Positions 12,701 through 24,909 of a stretch of DNA of 64,000 nucleotides are shown here, one piece after another (within the stretch, counting starts at the first letter, position 1; each line of letters begins with the position of its first letter). Both the position numbers and the translations under genes were made by a program. The notes under the pieces are model-generated. The model was given only the letters and a program-made list of their open reading frames with translations. It searched no databases and was not told where the DNA came from. This DNA comes from Triangularia verruculosa (Eukaryota; Ascomycota; Sordariomycetes; Sordariales; Podosporaceae): assembly GCA_033296885.1 (NCBI GenBank), contig MU863986.1, positions 1 to 64,000 on the forward strand, written 5' to 3'.

Positions 12701-15700
12701 AGGCTTATGCACGTCTTCTGCAGGACCCGCTTCAGCAGAACGGTCGCTAGGCTCGCCTAGAGCCAGCCCCTGCTCTGTTTGTTGGCTTTGTAACTCGGGA
12801 CCTTCCTGAAGTTTTGACTGCATGGCTGGCTCTTGCTTCTTCATGCCCCAGAATCCAGAACGAAACGGAGAAACAGCCGGAAGCATGGAAAGAATACCCT
12901 TCTTCGTGATATCCCTAGTCAGCGTTGGCGTGGTAGGACTCGAGATCGAACCCGACCTCGATGGAGCGGCTGGAATATTGTCTTCCCTTTCTGCGGGCTC
13001 AAAATCATCCACATCATCTGTAGCTGCACGCTTAGGACTGGGGCCCTGGTCCTTTGCTGAGGACACTAGCTCAGCGCCACTTGTGGCTTGAACTTCAGAT
13101 GGAACCATATTCTCAGGCGCAGCATTCTGTTCTAGGATCGGAGTGCTGAGAACAGCCTCCTCCTCAGTCACTTCTGCAGATTCCAGCGCAGCTTTCTTTG
13201 CCTCCTTCTCTTTGTTCTTGGACTTTCTGCTGGGAGTGGGTGCTTCCTCGGGAGCGGGGATTTCTTCAAGAGCGGGGACGTCCTTGGAAGCGAGGACTTC
13301 TTCAGTCGTGGGAGCTTCCTCGGGTGCAGGTACTTCCTCAGTAGCGGGGACCTCTTCAGTAGTGGGAGCTTCCTCGATAGCGGGGATTTCCTCGGTTTCA
13401 GGGGCAACATCAGCGACATAGCTCGGTTCATCAGTTTGCTGGCCAGGAGAAGGCGACGGTTCGTCGTCCGGCAGGTAGCGAGAAACAACAGGTTTATTGA
13501 CTATGGACGATGCGGGCTGGTCGTTGGTCGACTGGTTGCTCGAGAGAATGTTGAGACCGCCGGACGATTCGCCTCTCTGTTGCTCTTGCTGCGATCCCCT
13601 CCTATTCTCACTCCCCTCCCTCTCGTCCTTCCTCTGCCTTCTCTTCCTGTCCTTCTTTGTTGGGCTGGAAACCAACTCTTCCTCAGCCATTTCCTCCTCG
13701 GGCGTCGTAGCAGGCACCACTTTGGCGACCACCTTTGAGACTGCTGGCGGTTCAGGCTGGGTCTTCTCACGTTTGCTCCAGAGTCCAAGAAGCGAACTAA
13801 AGGTTTGCGGGGGAGAGTCTCTTTTCTTACTGGGCTCGGGAAGCTGAGAGTCAAAGAAAGTAGAGCCAGACAGATAAGTAGGTGCCTCAGATGCTGCAAC
13901 GGTCGATGCTCCATCCTCATTGAACGAATACACGCTTTCGCTCTTCTCTTGGCTGGGAGGAACTTGCATTTCGGAACCGAGACGTTGGATATCCGGTTGG
14001 AGGCCATCGCGACGCATGTTGGCAACAACGAGAGTGCTAGCAGCACCTGCTGCGGTGGCTGTATCCAGTAGAACAGACTTGCCCTTGTCGAACTCCTCCA
14101 GCTCCTTCTCTTTCTCCAAAGCGCGCCGGGAACCTGGACTTGAAATTGGACTCGGTGGCGTCTTGATATCAGAGTAAGCCGATGGAGGCTCGTAAAGCTG
14201 TTCATCACTGCCATTCTGGACTTGAGAAACTGCCGCGAAATCTTGCTCTTGCACCCCCGCAATTTCCTTACCAGCCGATTTGGCCGACAGGACGGACTTT
14301 GCCTTATCAAAATCAGTAACAATAAGCGGGAGAGCAGGCTTTTGTACTGGCGAGGCAGCGAGGCTGGGAGGAAGAGCCGGCAAATCGACCAGGTTAGTCT
14401 CAACTGCACTGGTTTTAGGTGCTGCAGTCGCGACAGGCGGTACAAGCGGTGATTCGGGGAGAGCAGGCAGTTGACCCAAGTCGTCTTGTGGCGATTGATG
14501 TGAAGAAGAATCTCGAATCGGGGACAAAGGCTGACTTTCGGGAAGAGCGGGCAAGTCCTCAAATGCCTGGTTACGAGATACAGGCCGGCTTCCGGGCAGA
14601 GCGGGCAAGTCGTCCGATTCATGGCCAGGTACTTGAGGTGAAGCAGTATCTGAGGTCGGGGAAATTGGACGGCTTTCAGGAAGAGGTGGCAAATCCTCCG
14701 TGGCTTCCTGCAAAAGCTCATGCGCAGCGGTCTCGACGGGAACCCGAACGAGAGCCGCAACGGCGGCGTCAACAGGATCTTCGTTATGAGCCTCAATGGG
14801 AGCCTCGACGGAAGCCTCAACAGGAGTCTCAACAGAAGTCTTAGTGAGGGCCTCAATAGGGATCTCGATAGGGACATCAATAGCAGCCTCAGTCGGGGCC
14901 TTAACGGAAGTGTTGGCAGGCTCTTCGAGAGCATCTTCAAAGGGCGCTTCGACAGGAAAAAGAGGCCGACTATCAGGAAGAGCCGGCAAATTCTCGATAT
15001 CCTCTTCTGAGACCTGACCAAGGGCAGCGTAAACAGGGGACAATGGCCGTTCCTCAGCAGAAGCCAAGAGGCTGGAAGCGATAGGGCTGTCTGGTCGACT
15101 TTCGGGAAGGGACGGCAAGTTACCCAAGTCTTCGTCATGGAGCCGTGCACCAACCTCATGAACAGGGGATGCGGGGAGACTTTCGGGCAGAGCGGGCAGG
15201 TCCTCAAGGTCCGGAGTGATCAATTCAACTGATGCAAGAACTTCAGCAGGGGAGGCAGGCTGACTCTCAGGGAGGGCTGGCAAGTTGTCGAAATCCAAGC
15301 TCAGAAGTTGGCGTGAGGCAGGAACTTGAGCTGGAGACGGTGGTTGGACAGTAGGAAGGGCAGAAGTAGCGGGTTCATCAAGAGCAACAACTGGCTGAGA
15401 TGGTGTCGCCTGAAGAGGAGAAAGAGGACGGCTCTCGGGAAGAGCGGGCAGACCATCCAGATTCTCTAGTGGGAGTTGGCGCGACACGGGAGAGTGGGTA
15501 GTCCAGATCGGCTGAGGTTCAACAAGAGCTGACACACCGTTCAAGCCTTCATCGAAAATCTGACTTGGCACGGCAACTTGAATGGGAGACGCCGGCTGAC
15601 TGGCAGGAAGTGCAGGCAAATCCTCTGCCCGAATGGGCTCGAGAATCGACGAGTTCGGGAGAGACTCGGGGAGAGCGGGCAGTTGAGTCAAATTCTCATC

Positions 15701-18700
15701 AGCGAGTTGGCTTGAGACTAGAACCTCGGCAGAGGGGGTCGGCTGGCTGTCAAGAAGAGGAGCCGTTATTTCCAAGTCCTGAGATAACACGGGCTGGTGA
15801 ACAGGTGAAGTTAATTGACTCTCAGGAAGAGCGGGCAGATTGGCAAGATCTTCGTCGGAAAGTTGACGGACGATAGCGGGAGCTTGGACTGGGGAAACCG
15901 ATGACACCTCAGACAGGATGGACAAAGCCTCTGGCTCTCGAGCAAGAGCAGGCTCAAAATTGGGAGATGCTGGCCCGCTTTCGGGAAGAACAGGCAGAGA
16001 CTTTGGCTCTTGCGTGGTGTCGGGTTCAGGAGTCGGAGATACCGGCCTGTCTTCCGGAAGGGCAGGCAAAGCCTCAAGCTCTTGCGTGGTAGCAGGCTCT
16101 GCAACAGGAGTGACCGGCCTGCTTTCGGGAAGGGGGGGCAGAGACTCTAATGCCGGCGCAGGTGCGAACAAACTCTCAGGAAGAGCAAAGACGGACTCTA
16201 TATGTATAGTAAGCACTGGCTCCGGGACAGGAAAGGATGACTTACTCTCATGAAGGACAGGCAAGCTTGCCGGTTCTGTGGCAAGAACAGGCTCAAACAC
16301 GGACGAGATTTGGTTGCTTTCAGCAAGCATCGCCGGAGCCTCCAGATCTCGAGATGATGCAGACTCTGAAACAGGGTAAACTGACTTGTTCTCGGGAAGG
16401 GTTGGTACAACGTCGGAAGACAACTCAACAGGTGAGATTGGCTTGCTCTCAGGAAGAGCTGGGAGAGAATATAAGTCTTCGGTGATGACAGGCTGGAGAA
16501 CAGGTGGCGGGTAATGCTGAACGGATTCGACAATTGGTGAATCGGGCCGACTTTCTGGAAGGGCAGGAAGTTCTGACCCAGCGACAGGTGACGCTGGGCG
16601 AATCTGGGGAAGAGGCATAGGTTCGCCTAACTCCCCAGCGGCAGGCGAATTGTCAAAGTTCTGGGCCACTGCCTGAGGAGCATCAACTGCCGACAGTTCC
16701 TCGATAGGTGAAACGGCTAAGCTGTCAGGCAAAGCTGGCCATTCCGAAACATCTTCAGATTGCAGAGGAGCCGATACAGATCGGCTTTCAGGAAGAGCTG
16801 GGTGCTGTGAATCATCTTGAGCAGGCTGGGTATAAGATTCCAACAACTCAACAGGAGACTCGGTTTGACAGTCAGGCAGAGCTGGCAGCTCAGCAAGCTC
16901 TCTGACGAGCTCAACCGGAGACTCTGACAATTCAACAGGGGATTCAGGTGGACTCTCTGGCTCAGCCCGGGACTCGGAGACCTTTTCGAGTGCCTCCGCC
17001 AGCGACTTTGGCAAGTCATCGATAGGTGAGACGGGCACGCTCTCAGAGAGTTCCATTGCCGGGATGTCTTCAAGAGTCTCATTAGCCACAACTGGTTTCT
17101 GAAGAGGAGACGAAGGACGACTCTTAGAAAGAGACTGCACGCCTGAGAGAACAGGCAAGGAGAACAGAGTAGTGAAGAAATGACTACCAGAACGAGGCCT
17201 CGGGGTGAATGATGGAGCAAGGCTGGCTGGTCTGCTTTCTGGAAGAGCTGCCGTGGCCGAAATGGCAGGAGCGACAGGCAAGGTCTGAGAGCGAGCTGGG
17301 AGCGGCGAGAGAACAGGACTAGCGGGTCGACTCTTGGGCCGGGCTGACAAGCCTGGGAACGCAGAGCCAAGAGACCTGGCGGGAAGTGTTGGCTGAGACA
17401 GAGTGATAGGACTGGCAATTTCGCTTTCAGTAACAGCAGGTTCGCTGCGATCATGAGCAGGTTCATCTTCAGCGTGAGCCAAGATAGGAGGACTCTCCGG
17501 TGTGCTTTCGGGGAGAGCTGGCAAGGCCGAAAGAACAGGGCTAAGAGACTTGTTTTCTGGATGGTCTGGAACACTCTCAAGGGGTGCGCTGCTGGGTTTG
17601 TCATCAACAGAAGCTAGCACATCCGAGAGAACAGGGGCTGCGGAACGATTTTCTGATAGAGCTGGCGTGGTCGAGTCGGGGGCCTGATGTTGCGGAAGAG
17701 TAGACAATGTTGTACCAACAGAGCCGAGAGACCTGCTTTGGGGCAGAGCACGCTGTTCAGGCTGAACAGGGGTGCCAGGTTCGCTATCAGGAAGAGCAGG
17801 CAAGTCTGAGACAACATCAAGAACAGGCACATGCTGCGATGAGGATGGCAAGCTTGAGACAACAGTAGTATCGTCACGAGTATCTGATAGGGCTGATAAA
17901 CCTGGCGCTGCCGAGGCTGAAAGAGCAGGACTGGGTGATCTGCTTTCAGGAAGCCCCGGCAGCATGTCAATGGCAGGAGAACCCGGGCCGCTGCCAGGGA
18001 GAGCCGGCAAGTCGACAGTAACAGGACTCGAGGCGCGGCTCCTGGGTAGAGACGGCAGCCTCTCAAAATCCGGGGTCCCAGGTCTTGCCTCGGGAAGCGG
18101 GGGCAATGTCGAAACATCTTCAAGTTCTTGAGCGCTGGGCAAGACCGCAAGAGGAGAAGACAATGGCGTGATGAAAGGTGAGTCAATCGGGCTATCGGGC
18201 AGTGGTGGCAGCTCGACGATCTCTTCAAGTGGCCGAGGCAAGCCCTTTTGAAGAGGAGATCTAGGAGCACCATCAGGAAGAGCCGGCAAATCAGCAACAT
18301 CTGGTGACTCCGCTACCTGCGGCATGGTGCTCGGAATCGGAGTGACAGGTCCACTAGAAGTAAGCAAGAGCTCGGTTCCATCTTCCCGAGTATGAGGTGA
18401 GTTCTTGTCGTCGCTCGCGGTCCCATAAGAGCTCTCACGAAGACGCGGCAGGTCCGAAGTCTCAGCCGACACTACCAGAGGAGAGACTTCTTCAACTGAT
18501 GATAGAGCGCGGCTTCCAGACAGAACCGGCAAAGCAGGAATATCCTCCTTCGCAAACTGCTCAACGGGTGATGCTGGCAAGCTAGGCGAATCCTCCAACG
18601 GCCCTCCAAAAGGCAAGTTTGGAAGTGATGTCGGCGACAAACCCCTGTCAACAGGCGAAAGGGGCAAGCTCTCGGGTAGTGGGGGCAACAAATCGAGATC

Positions 18701-21700
18701 TTCGCCGAAAGACAGCTGCCGTGCTGGTGCTTTGAAGGGTACAATGACAGGCGAGAACTCCTCGAGATCTCCAACTTCATCCTCTTTGTCGGCGGTGGAC
18801 TGGCTCTCAATTTGACGCACAGGCCCAACAGGCGACATCTGCTCCAAGCTTTTAATGTCGTGTCTCTCCGCCTCGGGAGATTGCGCAAAATCGTCGGCAT
18901 GAAAGCCCCTGGGCGTGGTCTCGCCAGACCCCAACCCAGAAGACTGTTGCTCGAATGACCTCGACAGCGGCACGTCGATCTTGAGCTGGTCTTGCAATAT
19001 CTTGCCAGCACCAAGCGCTCCCAATACTCCGAGAGTAGCGCCTTCGAGACCAGGCGCCCCGCGCTGAAGGTAGCTGACCTCAACGCCCTCGTTCTCGTCC
19101 CTGGTGGCGGCATCAAAACCAGGGGATTCGGGTGCACTCGAAAGCGGCTCGCTCTCACTCTCTGGCAACGCGGGATAATCAGCCACATCGGGCGCCCTCT
19201 TTTCCTCTGAAGCCTTCTTCTCAATCAACCACAAGGGCTTATATTCCTTCCCCATATCCCAGCTTGTCGGTCTAGCCTGTCTACTCTTCGGAGGAGAATA
19301 TGGCTGCTCCATGCCTTGAACAGGACTCGACCTTCCAACTCTGGGTGACGAAGGGACCGATCTCCGTCCCATAACCAATGGCAACGGCACCGCTGTTTTG
19401 CTTGGAGTGCGCACATGACCCTGGCCCTTGTGACGAGACGTGATCGTTGTGCTTCGCGTCCTTTGCTCTTGGGGCGGGGTATTCGGACGACTATCCGGCA
19501 GAGGAGGAAAGAAGTCATCTAGTTCATAGAAATTGGGATCATCTGGTGAAGTTGGCTCGCTGGGAGGCAGGGGGAGTAAGTCGCCAAATTGCGGGTCGAT
19601 GGCGGGCTTGATCTCACGACTGATCTGAACCTCGGGGTCGATCTTCTGAGAACTGTAACTGATGCTTCGTTCCCGTCGCCAAAGGGGCTCTTCAGTGTCT
19701 TTTGCCTTTCCTTTTCCTTCGTACACCAACCTTTCTAACTCGGGGAATGAGGGCAGGGCGGCATTGGGATGATGGAAGAACTGATTGAATAAATGTCCAT
19801 CCATCATCGGGCCGGCACCGTCGCCACTGGTGCCGGCTCTAGCTAAAAAAGACTGCTTGTCCTCATTCTCTGCGATGTGCTGAGAATTGTCATTGATGTG
19901 CTTGACACCGTCGTGCTTGCCAACAGGGTCCGATTCCCCCAAACTCAACCCTCTCTGGACCATTCGAAAGGATTCTTCTTTTGGCTGGTCGATCACCTGA
20001 AAGGAGGAAGCTTCTCTGGAGAGGTTGGACGGAACCTTCCCAGAGAAGTCTTCCCCCCTTGGCCTGTCAGGTGGTTCCACATGCTCTAGTATGTTCACAT
20101 GCTCATCCTTGGTGCTAGGGCGACTTGTCCTGTTGCTTCTCTTGTTGCTCAAGCTGCCACCCGAAATTTCCGAATAGGATGATGGTCTCCTGTTGGAAGC
20201 ATCAACATCCAGGTCAGACTCAGTTGTCACAATAGGGAGCTCTATGGGCTCGGCAGTAGCAACAGCAGGGGAGGGACGTCGAGAGCCACTTGCATCAGTG
20301 ATGGTCTCAACAGAGGGAGGCACATAAGTTGGCTGGCTCGATCCACGAAGGGAGTCTCGGCGGCGGAATTCTTCGTTCTTGATCACAAAGTTGGGATCAA
20401 ATCCTGAAACCTCCAGTCCAGCAGCCACAGTAGCGTTGAAGTCAACGTCTTCATCGAAGGATCCTGGCATGCGGGTTGATCTCGGGCTAGATGTTGTTGG
20501 CTTCGGGCCGACCCGAGGAGGCGTGTCATCCTCCAGATCGATTGGAACAGACCTCCTCTGCTGGGGTGGGGTAGACGGGGCCTCAGACATGGTGGGCACA
20601 GGCGAGACCTCTCTTTGTCCTCGGTCGGGAACAACCACCCGAGCCTCCTCCGCAGGCGGTTCAGCAGTTCCGATTGCAGGCTTTGGCTTCTCTTCAAGAG
20701 CAGCAGCTGAAGCTCCTTCGCCCCCGATGGCCCTAGGGCCAGAACCCTCTGCGGCCTTCGCCTCCTCCCTTTTCTTCGCAGCAAGAGTGCTAGCCCTAGC
20801 AATAGCATCCGCCATCATCGACCAAGAATTCGTCCTTTTGCCTGCAGACGCAAACTTGAGCTTGATCGACTTCCGCTCCCGAGAAGCATCCCTGCTCTCT
20901 GGAGATTCCCTCACTCGGCCGGTGTCATAATCGTCGGGAACCTCCACAGCCTCGCCACGAGGGCCCATGATAACTCTGGGTTCCTTCTTCGGACTTCGGG
21001 GAGGGGTAGCAGGCTCGTCCTTGTCCTTGGGCGGTTCCGCCTCAACGATAGTCGGCGCCTGAGAAGACGAGCTAACAGACCGCATCATCTTCTCAGGATT
21101 GGGTGACACTGCAGGCGTGGGCATCACCAAGATCAGCATCGGCCTCTCCCTCTCACATGATGGGTCTCTTGACTTGAAGATAGGCATCATCATGGCTGGG
21201 TTGACACCTGGGATCGCAGGAGGTGCCTGATACCTGACCAGGTCGTGAGGATAAATCACGTTGTCGATCCTGACATCAGCGTCTGGACCGTCAAACTTTG
21301 ATTTTTGGGGAGCAGCACGCTTCATCTCAGGAGGAGTGAGAATACGGACGACGGGATCTTCCCCATTATCCTCGTACTTGTCCATAACCGAGGGCGAGGG
21401 CGAGACACTGCGAGATCGGGACTCCTCTTCTGCCACGCGCTCAGCAAGCTTGCGTTCGCGCCAGACTCGGTTGGCTTCCTCCTGCACACTGTCGCGAACA
21501 GGCTCAGGGTCGCGGCCCCTCGATGGCGCGCGAGAGCGAGAGCGCTCCCTGGTGTTTTCGGAGGCCTCGACCACGGCAATGGCAGCGGCAATGGTGGCAG
21601 GGTCGGCGGGGATTGTCGACTTGTTCGTCTCATCGACGATCTTTTGAGCGCGGGCAAGTTCGAGCTCATACGACTCGCGGCGGCTCAGTCGTTCACGCAC

Positions 21701-24700
21701 TTCCACTTCCGGCTCAGGCTCCAACCGATCCCAATCAGGCTCGACAGTGCGGACGGCAGGAGTCAACGGTCGCTCGGTAGGGGGTGTGTGTGACGGAGTT
21801 GGGAAGGCGTCGGTTGGAACCTGGAACTGGAAGGGATCAAGGGCAGGAGCTTGCCTGCTGCTTCCCGACGGCTCACCGCGAGACAAATCGGCAGGTGGTT
21901 CGACAGTAACTGCGGAAGGAGCCTGCTGAATGGCCTCCAACTCAGCCAACTGCCTTGCTCGCTCCTTCTCAGCCTCGATCTGCTTTTGGGTTTCAGCAAG
22001 CAGTTTCCGAAGCTCTTCTCTCGCCTGCCTTCTCTCCTCTTTCGTTTTTTTCTTGACAACAGGAGCCAAAGAGTCAGAGCCCGATGGCTTTGTTTCCTCC
22101 GGAGCAGGTGGAGGGGCAACAGAAACGACCTCTCGCTCCTTCCCTTTGCTAACCTCGGAACGAGCAGGAGCAGCAGCGGGAGCAGGGACAGGAGCAGGAG
22201 CAGCAGCGGGGATGTCATCGGCAACATCGGGTCGACCTTCGACAACAACAACCACATCTTTCCTCCGATCTCGCGACCGCTCCTTGTCGCGACTTGGATC
22301 ACGGCCTCCAGTTGCCTCCAAGGCTCGCTTCTCCTCCCGCTCCCTCTTCCGATCAGCATCCCTGACTTTCCGGTCGCGTTCAGCCTTTTCCCGCTCATCG
22401 TTGGCTATACGCTCCTGTTGGTATACAATCTTGCGCTGCTCGCGGGCAATTCTCTCCTGCTGCTCGATCCATTCCTGCTTCTTCTTTTCCTCCTTAATTC
22501 GCCGCTCCTCCTCCTCAGCCTTCTCGCGGACCTCCTTCATGCGGACCTCGTATTCATCACGCAACCGCTTTTCCTCACGGGCATGGCGCTCGCTGTCCTC
22601 GCGATGCCGCTTAACTTCCTGCTCAAGTCGCATACGCTCCTTGTATCCGTCGTCAAAGTCGCGCTCATTGCTTGGAGAAGCTCTGTGAACCGGCGAGGTC
22701 TTGCTGTCCCTACGAGCACCAGCTGCCAGGACGGCACCAGCCACGGCACCGATGACAGCTGGGGTGATGACCTCAGCAACGCCACTCTTGCGTTCAGACT
22801 CCCGCCGAGGGTTGCGGTCGCGATTCGCCGATGCGTCATAACGGCGCTCATGATCCTGCTCACGGTCCCGTTCACGTTCACGATCAGAAGGTCGATTATC
22901 CCGGTACCGTTCATCCGATATTGCCACATCTGACTTGGGTGGACGATCATGGTCGCGCCTGGGCTATATGTCAGCCACCACTCACTCCACAACCTTATTT
23001 TCATCCAAAGTTGCGAAACACACAGACGACCAAACAAAAAAGAGACTTACCTGTCAAATCTCTCGTCCCGCTTATCATTAACATCATTTGTGCTCCGCCT
23101 AGCATCGTCTTCATAATGACGGCGTCTCTCACGGTCATAATCATCATCACGTCGCGGTTTCTCATCGCGCCTCTCATCAGACCTCCTCTTTTCATCCTTA
23201 TTACTCATTACAGCACCGGCAACAACGGCAGCCCCAATAGCACCGACGACCGCTGGAAGCGCCGACGAGATACTGCTCTCTTTATCCCTCTCCCTTTCTC
23301 TATCTCTGCGTTTTCTTGGACTGCCCGTATTGATCTCAGCATGATCTCTTTGGCTGCCCCTCTCCTCCAGCACCTGAGGCGACACGGGTATTCTTGGTCT
23401 AGGCGCCTGGATCTGCACTGGGGTGCCGATATTTGCCGAAGTAATGGGTTGATCAAAAACATGCTGTTGCTGCCGTTGCCTTTGCAACAAAGCCTCATTA
23501 CTTGCGCTCCCAGGCAGAGGAATCGGGTTTTCGGCTGTCACTCGATGAACGAGCGAGGGGGATTGATACTGAGACTGCACTGGGGAAACATATTCCCCAG
23601 GCCTGAAACCACATGGTGTGTTGACATACCCTCTCAACGAGTTCACAGGGCCGAACATAGCCGGGTCAACGGCGCTTGACTTGCGGGCTAGGGGACGGAT
23701 TGCTTCTGATGGACGCTCGGAGATGATCGTCGGGGCGATGCTCCCGGCCCCAATGGCCGCACCCATTACACCCGCTGTCCCGGCAAGGGCTGTCAAGGGA
23801 GGTAAGATAGGGTCTGAAAAGCGAGGCATAGGGCCGTAGGCGAGGCCGGAATCGGAGCCCGAGCTAGGAGAGTCAGAGTCGGAATCTGAGTCGGAGGCTG
23901 ATTCCCATTCTTCGTCGCTGGAGGAGGATTGAGATTTATTAGGGCGAGAGGAGCCGATGCCGCGGGTACCGCCAGAGTTTTTGCGGTGGAAAGCAGAGAC
24001 CGCCGCCGCCGTGGCCACCATACGGGAGGGACGGGTCTTGCCATGGCGTTCGAGGTCGCGGAGGTTTTCGGTACGGGCAAGGTCGGTGAGTTTTCGACCG
24101 AGGGCGATGATTTCCTCGTCTGTTTGGACATGCTTGAGAGTAGGGCGGCCATCAGGGCCAAATTGCGGTTCCTGCTGCGAATGCGGTTGAGCATACTGAT
24201 GGGGAAGAGGTGGTGGGTAACCCTGCCCAGAATGGTGGCCATGTTGGCTGTAATGATGGGGTGAAAAGGGCCCCGGTGGTCCTGCGTATGCGCTTACTTG
24301 GGAGAAGGCCCCCGGTGTGTATGCTTGCGAATATGGCTGGTGTTGTTGAGGATATTGAGGATGTTGTTGGTGCTGCGAAGGTGGCGGTTGATCGACGCTG
24401 TCTGTTGACGAACGCGACACATACCCGTAGCCATATGCGAGGTCGCTGTCGACTGAGGATGTCGAATAGTTCTTCCTCTTGAAAGATCGGCGCTTCTTGA
24501 CTTTCTTTACTGACGACAAGGCAAAGAAGTTACGGATGCCAAATCTACTTCGACGAGAGACATTCAGCAAGGATGAAGAGGTCGACGAGGAGGATGAAGT
24601 GGTGGAATCGGCCCTGGATCGGTGGTATTGGCGCTGGGTCGGTGTCTGGGTTTGGGACGATGACGGCGCAATCATATGCTGAGTAGGAGTGTGGGTTTGG

Positions 24701-24909
24701 GACGATGACACGGGCGGGACGATGGCGCGGTCACCCACCTCGGATCCGGGCGGTAGCTGTTGTGGTGGGAGCGGAGCGGGCTGGGCAGCGACGACACCGG
24801 CGGCGACAGCGGCAACAGCAGCGAGCTGTTCTCTGGAATGCCGGCGCTCGGCGCGTCGCCGCCGGGAGCTCTCTGGGCTCCGGCGACGGGCCGTTGGCTC
24901 TCGCATCAT
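767..24909 (-). CDS. lah: Leashin, giant Woronin-body tethering protein (~7,929 aa)
   Basis: Exons on the minus strand: 24909-23051, 22958-11248, 11188-10985, 10929-9937, 9856-2382, 2314-767. All five introns (92, 59, 55, 80, 67 nt) have GT-AG ends and compatible phases, and the 23,790-nt sum is a multiple of three ending in TGA. Seen: Arg/Ser-rich N-terminus (1-150); Gly/Ala hydrophobic stretches; charged coiled coil (~725-835); LPALPES-type array (~2040-3480); Glu/Pro/Val/Thr-rich spacer with 34-residue repeats (~5390-5570) and lysine islands; C-terminal coiled coil (~7435-7590) and a compact domain (~7600-7830). Known: leashin tethers Woronin bodies to the cell cortex or septal pore; homologues are often labelled 'involucrin repeat protein'. 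In Neurospora the locus gives LAH-1 and LAH-2, whereas Aspergillus makes one polypeptide. I infer one polypeptide here because no intron breaks the frame. The start is the first of two adjacent ATGs. Family identity rests on recognising the terminal regions and architecture. Confidence 0.85.
7915..8444 (-). repeat. 34-residue (102-bp) tandem coding repeat inside leashin
   Basis: Four full copies and two partial copies of a 34-residue unit lie head to tail, each beginning near DELAEAVTIPLPEE and followed by an acidic, Phe/Asp-containing and Gln/Pro-containing tail. The period is exactly 102 nt between the first two copies (starts at 8444 and 8342). The fifth copy is cut to 26 residues and the sixth stops after the PLPEEP core. 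The copies differ at many positions, so the array is not a recent expansion. Confidence 0.85.
11985..12320 (-). repeat. Two polylysine islands in leashin exon 2
   Basis: Two short blocks near 11,985-12,020 and 12,285-12,320 encode SKKSKKKKKKKK-like runs in an otherwise acidic Thr/Val/Glu-rich region. Similar islands occur in the fifth exon near 6,695-6,750 (the longest, of the KKKKGKKKKKKKKK type), 6,400-6,425 and 4,640-4,680. They could bind acidic lipids, RNA or acidic proteins (inference). Confidence 0.8.
14340..18690 (-). repeat. LPALPES-type coding repeat array inside leashin
   Basis: The second exon encodes more than 30 recognisable copies, counted by eye, of a 12-14-residue motif close to LPALPES-x-P-x-SP-[VI]. 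Copies are separated by variable linkers of about 10-40 residues. The most regular copies lie around 14,340-16,900, with looser ones to 18,690. The strict L-P-x-L-P core and the SP dipeptide are kept while linkers diverge, which suggests selection on a short linear motif rather than recent slippage. Many copies carry an S-P site that could be phosphorylated by proline-directed kinases (inference). Confidence 0.85.

Noticed and set aside
14340..18690. Regular DNA repeats that could suggest a CRISPR-like or satellite array
   Set aside because: Copies are diverged, the repeat is protein-level and in frame throughout a coding exon, and spacers are coding linkers.
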